From Chloroflexota bacterium (GTDB lineage: Bacteria > Chloroflexota > Anaerolineae > Promineifilales > Promineifilaceae), in the NCBI GenBank assembly GCA_008501785.1, contig QQUD01000221.1, positions 1-6,624 of the forward strand: a stretch of 6,624 nucleotides of DNA, in the 5' to 3' direction. Below, piece by piece: positions 1-5,481 of this stretch (its first letter is position 1; the number at the start of each line of letters is the position of its first letter). The notes beneath the pieces were generated by a model, which saw only the letters and a list, made by a program, of their open reading frames with translations, did not search any database and was not told the origin of the DNA. The position numbers were made by a program, and so were the translations under genes.

Positions 1-23
1 CTAGCCTCTGGATATTCACCTCA
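1..23 (-). pseudogene. In-frame TGA and the continuation of the broken TPR
   Basis: The stop codon of the NB-ARC/TPR gene (TGA, 21-23) is followed in the same frame by codons for Gly-Glu-Tyr-Pro-Glu-Ala and then AG at the window edge. This is the expected next part of the TPR: the preceding units read GNY, RQY, EDF, GNY or NNY at this place, and the first has GNYPEAR. The stop falls at position 10 of the 42-residue unit, where four earlier units have Met. So the reading frame was open across this point and one codon became a nonsense codon. It could be a genuine truncation, a readthrough site or a sequencing error; the rest of the gene lies outside the window. Confidence 0.7.
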
Positions 24-2066
24 TAAATGCAACAAAAATCCAAGATTATTTAAACTCTGGGCAATTAAAGGATGATCTGGCTTAAACAGTTGCTCTCTAA
101 TTTGAAGTGCACGCCTATAATTAGCCAATGCCATTTGGTAATTATTCATCAATTCCACTACACCCCCTATTTTATTTAGGCTAATGGCAGTATCTGCATG
201 AGCTAAACCTAATTGTTTTTCCCTTATGGTCAATGATTTTTCATAATATGAAAGAGCTTCCTTATAATTGCCCATAATTTGCAATAGAGTTCCTAAATTA
301 TCAAGGCTAAGAGCTGTCTCATGGTGTCCAGAACCAAGTTGCTGATCTCTTAATTCTAAAGAGCGCTCAAAATTCAATCTGGCCTCATCATACTGTCGCA
401 TCGCTAAGAACAAATTTCCTAAATTATCAAAGCTAAAGCCTAAATCTGGATGATTAGGGCCATGAATTTTTTCCCTAAGCTCTAATGTCCGCTGAAAACA
501 CGAAATTGCCTTTTCAAAATCTTCCATAACCCGCGACAAGTTACCTAAATGGGATAAGATTTTAATGATATCTGGATAATCAGGCTTAAATTGTTGCTCC
601 CTTATTTCTAAGGCGCTTTCTAAATATATCCTTGCTTCTGGATAATTACCTATTGAATCTAAATGATTACTAGTTTGAATACATAAATCAGCAGCTTTTT
701 TTGATTTGGATCCAATTGCAGCATCAGTTAAATGAAGCAAATGAGTTTGCCAACTAAATAATCGACTAGGAACACCAATTTTATTAGCTTCTATGGCTTT
801 GATAAGTAAAACATTCTCGACAACAGTTTGTGGACTATCTTTTTTAGGTTTTAAATGAATAAATTCAGTAATTAATCGATGAATTTTTACATGTTTCTTA
901 GCTTCTTGCTCAATCAAGCCTAAATTAGTCAACCGTTTGATAGCTTCTAGAAAATCTAACAAAGAATTATCTTCTCTAGCGCTATCGAGAGTTGCAAGAA
1001 GCAACTCATAGAGTACTGGTTCCCCTGGGGCAAAATAAGCTAAACGAATTAATAATTCATGAGCCAAAGAATCATTGTGATCGAGTTTTTCATAGCTAAT
1101 ATCAAAAGTTTTTTCAACATGTAAATAATGGTTAGTGGGATTATCTTGAACGCCTTGCCCTTCCATTGATTTATTTGAAAGGGTGTTTTTTTCTGAAAGT
1201 TGTTTTAAATAATCTTCCGGACTGATAACCTCACCATATGCTGCTAAAAAACAAGCTGCCAAATGCAATGCTAATGGTAAGTCACCTAATTTTTCTGCAA
1301 TTTTATTTAGCGTCATATCATTTTCTGGTTTTTGGATATTTGAAAGATTTCTTAATAATTCAACGCTCCTTTTTCGGGGAAACTTTTTAAGTTTTAAAGT
1401 TTTATTCCCTTCTGTTTTCCCCCAATCAGCCCAACGGCTTGTAATTAGTATTCGACAATCCCCCCCCAATAGACGCTCATTCTTTAATAATGTTGGTTCC
1501 TCGCAATTATCAAAAATTAACAGGCGTTTTTTCCCATCTGCCCATTCATTTTTTACCATCTGTATTTGATCCTTTAAAGACATATCATAAAAGTCTGGTC
1601 GTATCGCCATCATTCCCCCGCAAGAAACAATTTCTGCAGGAATCACGGTTTTATCAGCAAAACTAAGCCAAAAAACACCACCCTCAAAAAACTGACCATA
1701 TCGATAAACAAATTCAGTTGCCAATTGTGTTTTTCCCACTCCACCAATGCCATGAATTATAACTGCTGTTGATTGTGGTCTTGTTGTATACAGAAGGTGT
1801 TCGGCAAGAAATTTAAGTTGCTCATTGCGACCTGTGAAATATTGATTACGATTCAAAATCATACGGGAGTAAGGAGGAAGTTTAGCAGGAGGAGGAATTG
1901 AATTTAAATTAGGTAATTGAGGTGGCTTATATGAAGGACGTTTAGCACCATAAAAATGATGTTTAGTACCATAAAAATGCTGATTCATTACATATGATTT
2001 CGCATCACGACCAATGGCAATACCTTCACTATCAGAAATATTTCCTGTATCAATTGAATTGGTCAT
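21..2066 (-). CDS. NB-ARC (STAND) ATPase with C-terminal tetratricopeptide repeats, probably cut short by an in-frame stop
   Basis: A 681-residue STAND-class ATPase, a family that acts as a nucleotide-dependent switch in signalling and prokaryotic immunity. Residues 1-70 are a Pro-rich linker with a GNISDSEGIAIGR segment (8-20) and a HFYG tandem repeat. The NB-ARC core follows: Walker A GIGGVGKT (106-113), Walker B LLIFDN (182-187), sensor ILITSR (206-211), GDLPLAL (261-267), and a winged-helix part ending in an MHD-like KIHRL (394-398). From about 463 there are kinesin-light-chain-type TPRs of exactly 42 residues (505-546, 547-588, 589-630, 631-672), then a sixth broken off after nine residues. 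ATG at 2066 is preceded by AGGTG five bases upstream. The gene lies 69 bp downstream of the EAD gene on the same strand. No effector domain is fused, so the output is presumably in a partner. It is clearly AT-richer than its neighbours and lacks ACGGCCGT, suggesting transfer. The domain call is firm; a defence role is inferred. Confidence 0.9.
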   Translation of the reverse strand: MTNSIDTGNISDSEGIAIGRDAKSYVMNQHFYGTKHHFYGAKRPSYKPPQLPNLNSIPPPAKLPPYSRMILNRNQYFTGRNEQLKFLAEHLLYTTRPQSTAVIIHGIGGVGKTQLATEFVYRYGQFFEGGVFWLSFADKTVIPAEIVSCGGMMAIRPDFYDMSLKDQIQMVKNEWADGKKRLLIFDNCEEPTLLKNERLLGGDCRILITSRWADWGKTEGNKTLKLKKFPRKRSVELLRNLSNIQKPENDMTLNKIAEKLGDLPLALHLAACFLAAYGEVISPEDYLKQLSEKNTLSNKSMEGQGVQDNPTNHYLHVEKTFDISYEKLDHNDSLAHELLIRLAYFAPGEPVLYELLLATLDSAREDNSLLDFLEAIKRLTNLGLIEQEAKKHVKIHRLITEFIHLKPKKDSPQTVVENVLLIKAIEANKIGVPSRLFSWQTHLLHLTDAAIGSKSKKAADLCIQTSNHLDSIGNYPEARIYLESALEIREQQFKPDYPDIIKILSHLGNLSRVMEDFEKAISCFQRTLELREKIHGPNHPDLGFSFDNLGNLFLAMRQYDEARLNFERSLELRDQQLGSGHHETALSLDNLGTLLQIMGNYKEALSYYEKSLTIREKQLGLAHADTAISLNKIGGVVELMNNYQMALANYRRALQIREQLFKPDHPLIAQSLNNLGFLLHL
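1460..1467 (-). repeat. Run of eight G in the coding strand of the NB-ARC gene
   Basis: Eight consecutive C on the plus strand give G8 in the coding strand, spanning Leu200-Gly201-Gly202-Asp203 between Walker B and the sensor motif. Slippage here would frameshift the ATPase in its catalytic core. A matching G8 lies in the neighbouring EAD gene. Confidence 0.9.
1940..1981 (-). repeat. Two 21-bp tandem repeats coding for a seven-residue HFYG motif
   Basis: Units 1940-1960 and 1961-1981 agree at 19 of 21 positions and keep the reading frame. In the protein they give HFYGTKH followed by HFYGAKR (residues 31-44), in the linker before the NB-ARC domain. This looks like a recent in-frame duplication in a flexible segment. 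Confidence 0.8.
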
Positions 2067-2135
2067 AAACGCACCTGGGAAAATTTAAGTTTAAACTTGC
2101 TCAAGCAATTTACCTATAAGATAGATTGTCGGAAA

Positions 2136-2855
2136 CTAGAATATGCGGGAGGCGGCCTGGATCAGTTTGTTGATGAGAGGTTTGGCGGCAAGAACGGCCG
2201 TTCCCACCTTCACCGCCTCGCCAATCACCTCCGTCACATCTTCCAAACGGCGAATGATGCGCTTGGCGCGCGGGGTGTCTTTTGCGGATTCATCGAGTGC
2301 AGCTTGGAGGTCAGAAACGGCCGTTTCCCCATCATCCTTGTCCAATTCACCATTCGCAACAGCCTGCTCCAACAGCAATTTCAATTCCTGGAGCTGCTGG
2401 CTAAACGTCTTACGATTACCAGAGTCACCCCCAACCGTTATAGATGCACCTCGGCCAATAGCAACGGTGCTGCCAGAAATATTGCCAATTTTAGTTTTGT
2501 CGCCACTAACCTTATCCCCCCCCACCTTATCACCGCTTATTTGATCGCCATGCACATGCGTGACATGCGTCGGTCTACCCGCATGGCCCGACGCATCACT
2601 TGGCATTTTAGGCGGTGTAATTGTCATTTTGAGTTCAATAAAATCTCTTGTGTTGCGCACGTATTTGGCAATGTCATCAATACGGTTATTCTGCATGGCA
2701 TAACGCACCAATGCCTCTGCATTTTGCGCTTTGCCACGGCCACCTAAACTTTCGTAATCAATGGCTAAATCAAAACACATGCTGCGTAAGTCGCCTTCGC
2801 TGTAATATTGGGTCAAAACCTCGCGCAAATGTACGGGATCAACATATTGGGTCAT
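2136..2855 (-). CDS. EAD-type death-like adaptor protein with Gly-Asp-Lys repeats and a hydrophobic helical C-terminus
   Basis: 239 residues from the ATG at 2855, which has GGAGGA four bases upstream. Residues 1-76 resemble an effector-associated domain of the type with LREVLTQYYSEGDLRSMCFDL and a Gly-Arg-Gly-Lys turn; I think EAD7-like. EADs are small helical domains that join STAND ATPases to effectors by like-with-like contacts. Residues 103-120 are GD-(I/V)-x-GDK repeats, followed by GNISGSTVAIGR (124-135), probably a beta-roll. Residues 151-205 look helical or coiled-coil; 207-239 form an amphipathic to hydrophobic helix pair. There is no enzymatic domain. The NB-ARC/TPR gene lies 69 bp downstream and shares the GNIS...AIGR segment, so the two are probably partners. 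Two ACGGCCGT copies lie within this gene, unlike in its partner. Adaptor, or membrane-acting effector, is inference. Confidence 0.75.
   Translation of the reverse strand: MTQYVDPVHLREVLTQYYSEGDLRSMCFDLAIDYESLGGRGKAQNAEALVRYAMQNNRIDDIAKYVRNTRDFIELKMTITPPKMPSDASGHAGRPTHVTHVHGDQISGDKVGGDKVSGDKTKIGNISGSTVAIGRGASITVGGDSGNRKTFSQQLQELKLLLEQAVANGELDKDDGETAVSDLQAALDESAKDTPRAKRIIRRLEDVTEVIGEAVKVGTAVLAAKPLINKLIQAASRIF
2194..2201. repeat. Iterated palindrome ACGGCCGT, copy 1
   Basis: Perfect octamer, extended to a 12-bp palindrome (2192-2203, G-A-ACGGCCGT-T-C). It codes for Thr-Ala-Val (residues 219-221) in the C-terminal hydrophobic segment of the EAD protein. It is one of eight perfect copies in the window. 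Confidence 0.95.
2317..2324. repeat. Iterated palindrome ACGGCCGT, copy 2 (14-bp palindrome)
   Basis: The octamer sits in a 14-bp perfect palindrome (2314-2327) and is read as Glu-Thr-Ala-Val-Ser in the EAD protein. The 21 bases 2314-2334 are identical to 3035-3055 in the flotillin gene. Confidence 0.95.
2516..2523 (-). repeat. Run of eight G in the coding strand of the EAD gene
   Basis: Eight C on the plus strand give G8 in the coding strand at Val-Gly-Gly-Asp (residues 111-114) of the Gly-Asp-Lys repeats. Slippage would separate the N-terminal EAD from the helical C-terminus. No G or C run longer than six occurs elsewhere in the window apart from the one in the NB-ARC gene. Confidence 0.9.
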
Positions 2856-2958
2856 GGGGTCCTCCAAATGATTACAAAACTGTTTGAGCGTTTATTATCT
2901 CCCAAAATAGCCGTCTTAAAAAATGAAAGATGGCGCGACTGCCCCATCATCAGCAAAG

Positions 2959-2998
2959 AAAAAAACCGCAGATTTGAAATACAATCTGCGGTTTTTTT
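2959..2998 (-). terminator. Rho-independent terminator after flotillin (symmetrical, probably bidirectional)
   Basis: Arms 2959-2974 and 2983-2998 pair perfectly over 16 bp around an 8-nt loop. The core is CCGCAGATT with AATCTGCGG, flanked by seven A and seven T, so either strand ends in a U tract. It begins 20 bp beyond the flotillin stop codon and separates the NfeD-flotillin operon from the EAD/NB-ARC pair, which must therefore have its own promoter between about 2856 and 2958. Confidence 0.9.
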
Positions 2999-3018
2999 AA
3001 TCACTGTTCTAATTTTTG

Positions 3019-4506
3019 TTAATCGGTGCTGGAGGAAACGGCCGTTTCCCCATCACCATCCTCTTCATCCGTATCAACATTCTTCAAAGCACCCAAATTG
3101 CCAATCGCCCCCAGCAAATCCATGCCAGTGAGCGCTTCAATCGTTGCCGGTACCTGAGCAATAATGTCCGTCACATCCCGCGTAATTTTAGATGCGCCAG
3201 AACCAGATTTTTCATCGCCACCACTATTCACAATCACAATCCGGTCAGTTTTTGCCAATGGTGCCGAGATAGCAGAGGCAACTTCTGGTAATTTGTCGAG
3301 CAACTGCTGAATAACGGCCGCTTGCGTATACTCTTTCCACGCATCAGCCTTCTTCAGTGTCGCTTCCGCTTCAGCTAAACCTTGCTTCCGAATAACTTCC
3401 GCTTCAGCCAGACCCTTTTGCCGCAAAATCTCCGCTTCCGCCAAACCTCTAGCCTTAGCAGCATCCGCTTCTGCTTCACCTTTTCTACGAATCGCTTCTG
3501 CTTCACCAGTGGCTTCCGTTTGTAGCTGGAACTGTCGTGCTTCAGCTAACGTTTGCACCTTGAATCGCTCTGCCTCGGCAGGTTTTTTCACCGTTGCGTC
3601 CAATTCCTGTTCACGCCGCGCGACTTCTTGCTGCTGTACCTCAATACGCTTGTGCTTTTCCACCACTTCAATTTGTACAGCTTCTTGTTTCACGGTCTGA
3701 TTGGTAATATTTTGTTGCAATGTGTAGGCCAGTTCAGCTTCAGCTTTCTTTTGATTCGTCTCACGCTCATAAGCAGCCTGTTGCACTTCAAAATCTTTTT
3801 TACTTTCTGCAATTTTTGTTTCGGCATCAAATTTGGCAGATTCACCTTGTTGACGCGCTTTGGCACTTTCAATCGTCGCATCTCGATCTGCTTCCGCTTC
3901 GCCAATCGTGGCATCTCGCTTCACTTCTGCAATACGTGGACGACCGAGCGCTTCCAGATACCCTTCGGCATCGCTGATATCCTTAATTACAAAAGAAACG
4001 ATTTCCAACCCCATACTGGCCATATCTTCACCAGAGACTTCCTGCACTTTTTGCGCAAATGCTTCCCGGTCCCGGTAAATCTGTTCAACAGTAAGTGTCC
4101 CTAAAATAGCTCGCAAGTGACCGGCCAAAGTTTCATGCGCAATATGCCGAATTTCTTCCTGAGTTTTGGCCAAAAATTGAATCGCTGCCGTGCGAATCGA
4201 ATTTTCATCACTGCCAATTTTGATTTGGGCCACACCTTCAACCGTCACTGGCACACCTTTCACAGTCGGCACATCTGGGGTTGTTACATCAATCGTCACA
4301 ATTTCCAGTGACAAATCATCCACCCGTTCAAAAACCGGCCAGATGAATTTGCGACCACCGGTGACAATAGCGGGTTGGTCACCTCGTCCAGATACAATCA
4401 GCACCTGATTAGGACCAACTTTTTTAATGCGGCTAGCATACACAAACACCAGAGCAAATAAGACAAACACCAAACTAAGAATCGCAATTGCACCTATGCC
4501 TGACAT
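3019..4506 (-). CDS. Flotillin-like SPFH/band-7 membrane scaffold protein (FloT/YqiK family)
   Basis: 495 residues, close to the usual size of bacterial flotillins. Residues 4-24 are a hydrophobic N-terminal membrane segment. Residues 30-190 are the SPFH domain, beginning KVGPNQVLIVSGRG and including TVEGVAQIKIG. A long, highly charged Ala/Glu/Lys coiled coil follows (about 191-390), with hendecad GLAEAE repeats near its end, then AVIQQLLDKLPEVASAI (397-413) and an acidic tail ending ETAVSSSTD. Flotillins oligomerise at the cytoplasmic membrane and organise ordered lipid domains. ATG at 4506 has AAAGGAG six bases upstream. The NfeD-like gene lies 51 bp upstream, as in B. subtilis yuaF-floT and E. 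coli yqiJ-yqiK, which supports the call and the operon. The cargo organised by this copy cannot be read from sequence. Confidence 0.93.
   Translation of the reverse strand: MSGIGAIAILSLVFVLFALVFVYASRIKKVGPNQVLIVSGRGDQPAIVTGGRKFIWPVFERVDDLSLEIVTIDVTTPDVPTVKGVPVTVEGVAQIKIGSDENSIRTAAIQFLAKTQEEIRHIAHETLAGHLRAILGTLTVEQIYRDREAFAQKVQEVSGEDMASMGLEIVSFVIKDISDAEGYLEALGRPRIAEVKRDATIGEAEADRDATIESAKARQQGESAKFDAETKIAESKKDFEVQQAAYERETNQKKAEAELAYTLQQNITNQTVKQEAVQIEVVEKHKRIEVQQQEVARREQELDATVKKPAEAERFKVQTLAEARQFQLQTEATGEAEAIRRKGEAEADAAKARGLAEAEILRQKGLAEAEVIRKQGLAEAEATLKKADAWKEYTQAAVIQQLLDKLPEVASAISAPLAKTDRIVIVNSGGDEKSGSGASKITRDVTDIIAQVPATIEALTGMDLLGAIGNLGALKNVDTDEEDGDGETAVSSSTD
3038..3045. repeat. Iterated palindrome ACGGCCGT, copy 3 (16-bp palindrome)
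   Basis: This is the longest copy: 3034-3049 is a perfect 16-bp palindrome. It lies in the last codons of the flotillin gene and is read Glu-Thr-Ala-Val-Ser. Confidence 0.95.
3314..3321. repeat. One-mismatch copy of the palindrome (ACGGCCGC)
   Basis: It keeps the CGGCCG core but ends in C. In the flotillin gene it is read Ala-Ala-Val, the same frame as the perfect copies. It may be a decayed copy or simple coincidence. Confidence 0.5.
3349..3480 (-). repeat. Four 33-nt (11-residue) repeats in the flotillin coiled coil
   Basis: Residues 343-386 fall into four 11-residue units. Three begin GLAEAE (354, 365, 376) and the first begins GEAEAD. The DNA of the units is similar but not identical. 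A hendecad period suits the right-handed coiled coils typical of flotillin stalks. Confidence 0.8.
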
Positions 4507-4557
4507 AGACGTCTCCTTTGATATAAAAGATTGATAATCAACCTAATGCCTATACAT

Positions 4558-5121
4558 TTAATTGGAATCGGTGGGTCGAACCACAGCAACCCGACCTGTA
4601 ACACGCTCAATTTTAACAATTTCACCACGCTTAATTTGTTTACCAGTAGCAGACCGCGCACCCAATTTTACACGACCACTAATATTGTCGTATGCAATTT
4701 CGCCTAAACCACTGCCGGGAATGGTAATGATAACTTCAACTTCACGACCAACGCCATCTTCTGCGAGGCTAAAATGGCTGGATTTTGTGGGGGAAAGCAC
4801 ATAAATGAACAATGCCTGTGCTGCCACACCAATTACAAGGCCAAGAACAGTCGCCCAAAGGATGCTGGGAACTGGCTCCATTTCTAACCAGAGCCGGGTA
4901 ATTAAACCGGTTGCACCAAATGTAGCACCAAACATGGCGAGAGAGAATGGGCTGATGGCAATGAAATCAAATCCCGTGTCTGCATCCACATCCATATCAA
5001 AATCGAACGCATCACCTAATTCAGCACCAAAGAGGATGACGACAGCAAAAATGAAACTGATGAGAGTGACACCTGCATAAACAAGATTGAGCGTACCCGA
5101 AGCGAGAAATTCCTGTAACAT
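4558..5121 (-). CDS. NfeD-like membrane protein with C-terminal OB-fold (YuaF/YqiJ type)
   Basis: 187 residues. Three membrane segments (about 11-33, 55-78, 86-109) precede a soluble beta-rich region (122-185, including GREVEVII, SGRVKLGARS, RGEIVKIERVTGRVAVV) that fits the NfeD OB-fold. It lacks the protease domain of long NfeD proteins. Such proteins associate with flotillins in membrane microdomains; the flotillin gene starts 51 bp downstream. I chose ATG at 5121 because AGGGG lies just upstream and because the longer reading frame, from ATG at 5202, has no ribosome site and would run across the probable -10 box. An odd feature is the loop between the first two spans, where Asp alternates with other residues (Asp 40, 42, 44, 46, 48), a possible metal-binding stretch. 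Confidence 0.85.
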   Translation of the reverse strand: MLQEFLASGTLNLVYAGVTLISFIFAVVILFGAELGDAFDFDMDVDADTGFDFIAISPFSLAMFGATFGATGLITRLWLEMEPVPSILWATVLGLVIGVAAQALFIYVLSPTKSSHFSLAEDGVGREVEVIITIPGSGLGEIAYDNISGRVKLGARSATGKQIKRGEIVKIERVTGRVAVVRPTDSN

Positions 5122-5182
5122 GTGGACCCCTGTTTTGCGATTTGCTTGGGTTAATAATTGGGGGGCAAGCAAATGCTGACAA

Positions 5183-5212
5183 ATTATACAAATAGCCAAC
5201 ATCAGAAAGCAA
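5183..5212 (-). promoter_or_regulatory. Sigma70-like promoter of the NfeD-flotillin operon
   Basis: Read on the minus strand, a perfect TATAAT (5183-5188) lies 18 bp downstream of TTGCTT (5207-5212). Transcription would start near 5176, giving a leader of about 55 nt before the ATG at 5121. The -35 box matches only half of the consensus. The inverted repeat 5221-5269 begins nine bases upstream of it, a plausible activator or repressor position. Confidence 0.6.
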
Positions 5213-5220
5213 CTTTATTT

Positions 5221-5269
5221 AGTGTTCCGCAAATCTTTATTGAAGGGGAGCTTAGTTATGCGGAACACT
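5221..5269. repeat. 11-bp perfect inverted repeat with 27-bp spacer
   Basis: Arms AGTGTTCCGCA (5221-5231) and TGCGGAACACT (5259-5269) are exact reverse complements. The element is placed between the two divergent promoters, just upstream of the NfeD -35 box. It could be an operator, a structured leader or a tiny terminal-repeat element. No target-site duplication is visible. Confidence 0.8.
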
Positions 5270-5389
5270 TTGACTGAAGCAATAGGTATCAATATCATCA
5301 TCAAAAAGGGGGGTGCTTCAGTACAAATTGCCGTTGTTATTGTATACGGAGAATACGGCCGTTTTGTTGCACTAACAACTTTTCTATAA
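5258..5389 (+). CDS. Possible 43-residue small ORF
   Basis: ATG at 5258 has AAGGGGAG seven bases upstream and the frame runs to TAA at 5387. The product begins MRNTLTEAIGINIIIKKGG and has a hydrophobic middle (SVQIAVVIVY). The start codon lies in the right arm of the 11-bp inverted repeat and the ribosome site in its loop, so folding could hide the start. Against it: no recognised family, no clear promoter, an open frame of this length arises easily by chance, and ACGGCCGT is read here as Tyr-Gly-Arg instead of Thr-Ala-Val. Confidence 0.25.
   Translation: MRNTLTEAIGINIIIKKGGASVQIAVVIVYGEYGRFVALTTFL
5273..5322. repeat. 9-bp perfect inverted repeat with 32-bp spacer
   Basis: Arms ACTGAAGCA (5273-5281) and TGCTTCAGT (5314-5322) are exact reverse complements and start three bases after the previous inverted repeat ends. 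Together the two span 102 bp of non-coding or weakly coding DNA and could fold as two consecutive hairpins. Confidence 0.7.
5355..5362. repeat. Iterated palindrome ACGGCCGT, copy 4 (intergenic)
   Basis: This is the only copy outside a firm gene, between the inverted repeats and the plus-strand promoter. It shows that the motif is not purely a consequence of coding for Thr-Ala-Val. Confidence 0.9.
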
Positions 5390-5414
5390 ACTCCTTCAGA
5401 TTACGTCAACAATT

Positions 5415-5444
5415 TTCACATGTCATTCTGGTTTATGATATACT
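5415..5444 (+). promoter_or_regulatory. Sigma70-like promoter of the small membrane protein gene, extended -10
   Basis: TTCACA (5415-5420, five of six consensus bases) and TATACT (5439-5444) are 18 bp apart, with TG at 5436-5437 one base before the -10 box, forming an extended -10. Start of transcription near 5451 gives a leader of about 30 nt that contains the ribosome site. Confidence 0.7.
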
Positions 5445-5481
5445 GTGCCGTGATGAATATTATTCGAGGAGAGTAGACCAA

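Larger units (their letters stand above)
5122..5481. other. 360-bp divergent intergenic region
   Basis: This region separates the minus-strand NfeD-flotillin operon from the plus-strand small membrane protein gene. It contains a sigma70-like promoter for each direction, two adjacent inverted repeats (5221-5269 and 5273-5322), one ACGGCCGT outside any firm gene, and a possible 43-codon plus-strand ORF (5258-5389). I see no tRNA or known riboswitch in it. Confidence 0.8.

Noticed and set aside
1..23. TGA recoded as a sense codon in this organism
   Set aside because: RidA ends at TGA (5748-5750) at the normal family length and the other genes use TAA or TAG, so a changed code is not supported by this window.
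2087..2098. 12-bp palindrome AAGTTTAAACTT before the NB-ARC gene
   Set aside because: It is a single AT-rich palindrome in an AT-rich gap without a recognised binding-site pattern or second copy; likely chance, though it sits close to the start codon.
2097..2747. Plus-strand open frame of 216 codons opposite the EAD gene
   Set aside because: It is antisense to a gene with clear domain, repeats and ribosome site, its product has no recognisable pattern and is rich in Arg, Cys and His as shadows often are.
2856..2867. TTG start four codons upstream for the EAD gene
   Set aside because: These codons contain the GGAGGA ribosome site that serves the ATG at 2855.
2894..2899. GATAAT on the minus strand as the -10 box of the EAD/NB-ARC promoter
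   Set aside because: The position is plausible between terminator and gene, but no acceptable -35 box lies 16-18 bp upstream, so the promoter cannot be placed.
3553..4104. Plus-strand open frame of 183 codons opposite the flotillin gene
   Set aside because: It is a shadow of the Ala/Glu-rich coiled coil, whose reverse complement avoids stops in this frame.
5122..5202. Longer NfeD start at ATG 5202
   Set aside because: There is no ribosome site before it, and the extension would run over the TATAAT box; the ATG at 5121 has AGGGG in place and starts just before the first membrane span.
5221..5269. Miniature transposon with 11-bp terminal inverted repeats
   Set aside because: At 49 bp it is very small and I see no target-site duplication on either side; an operator or RNA structure fits equally well.
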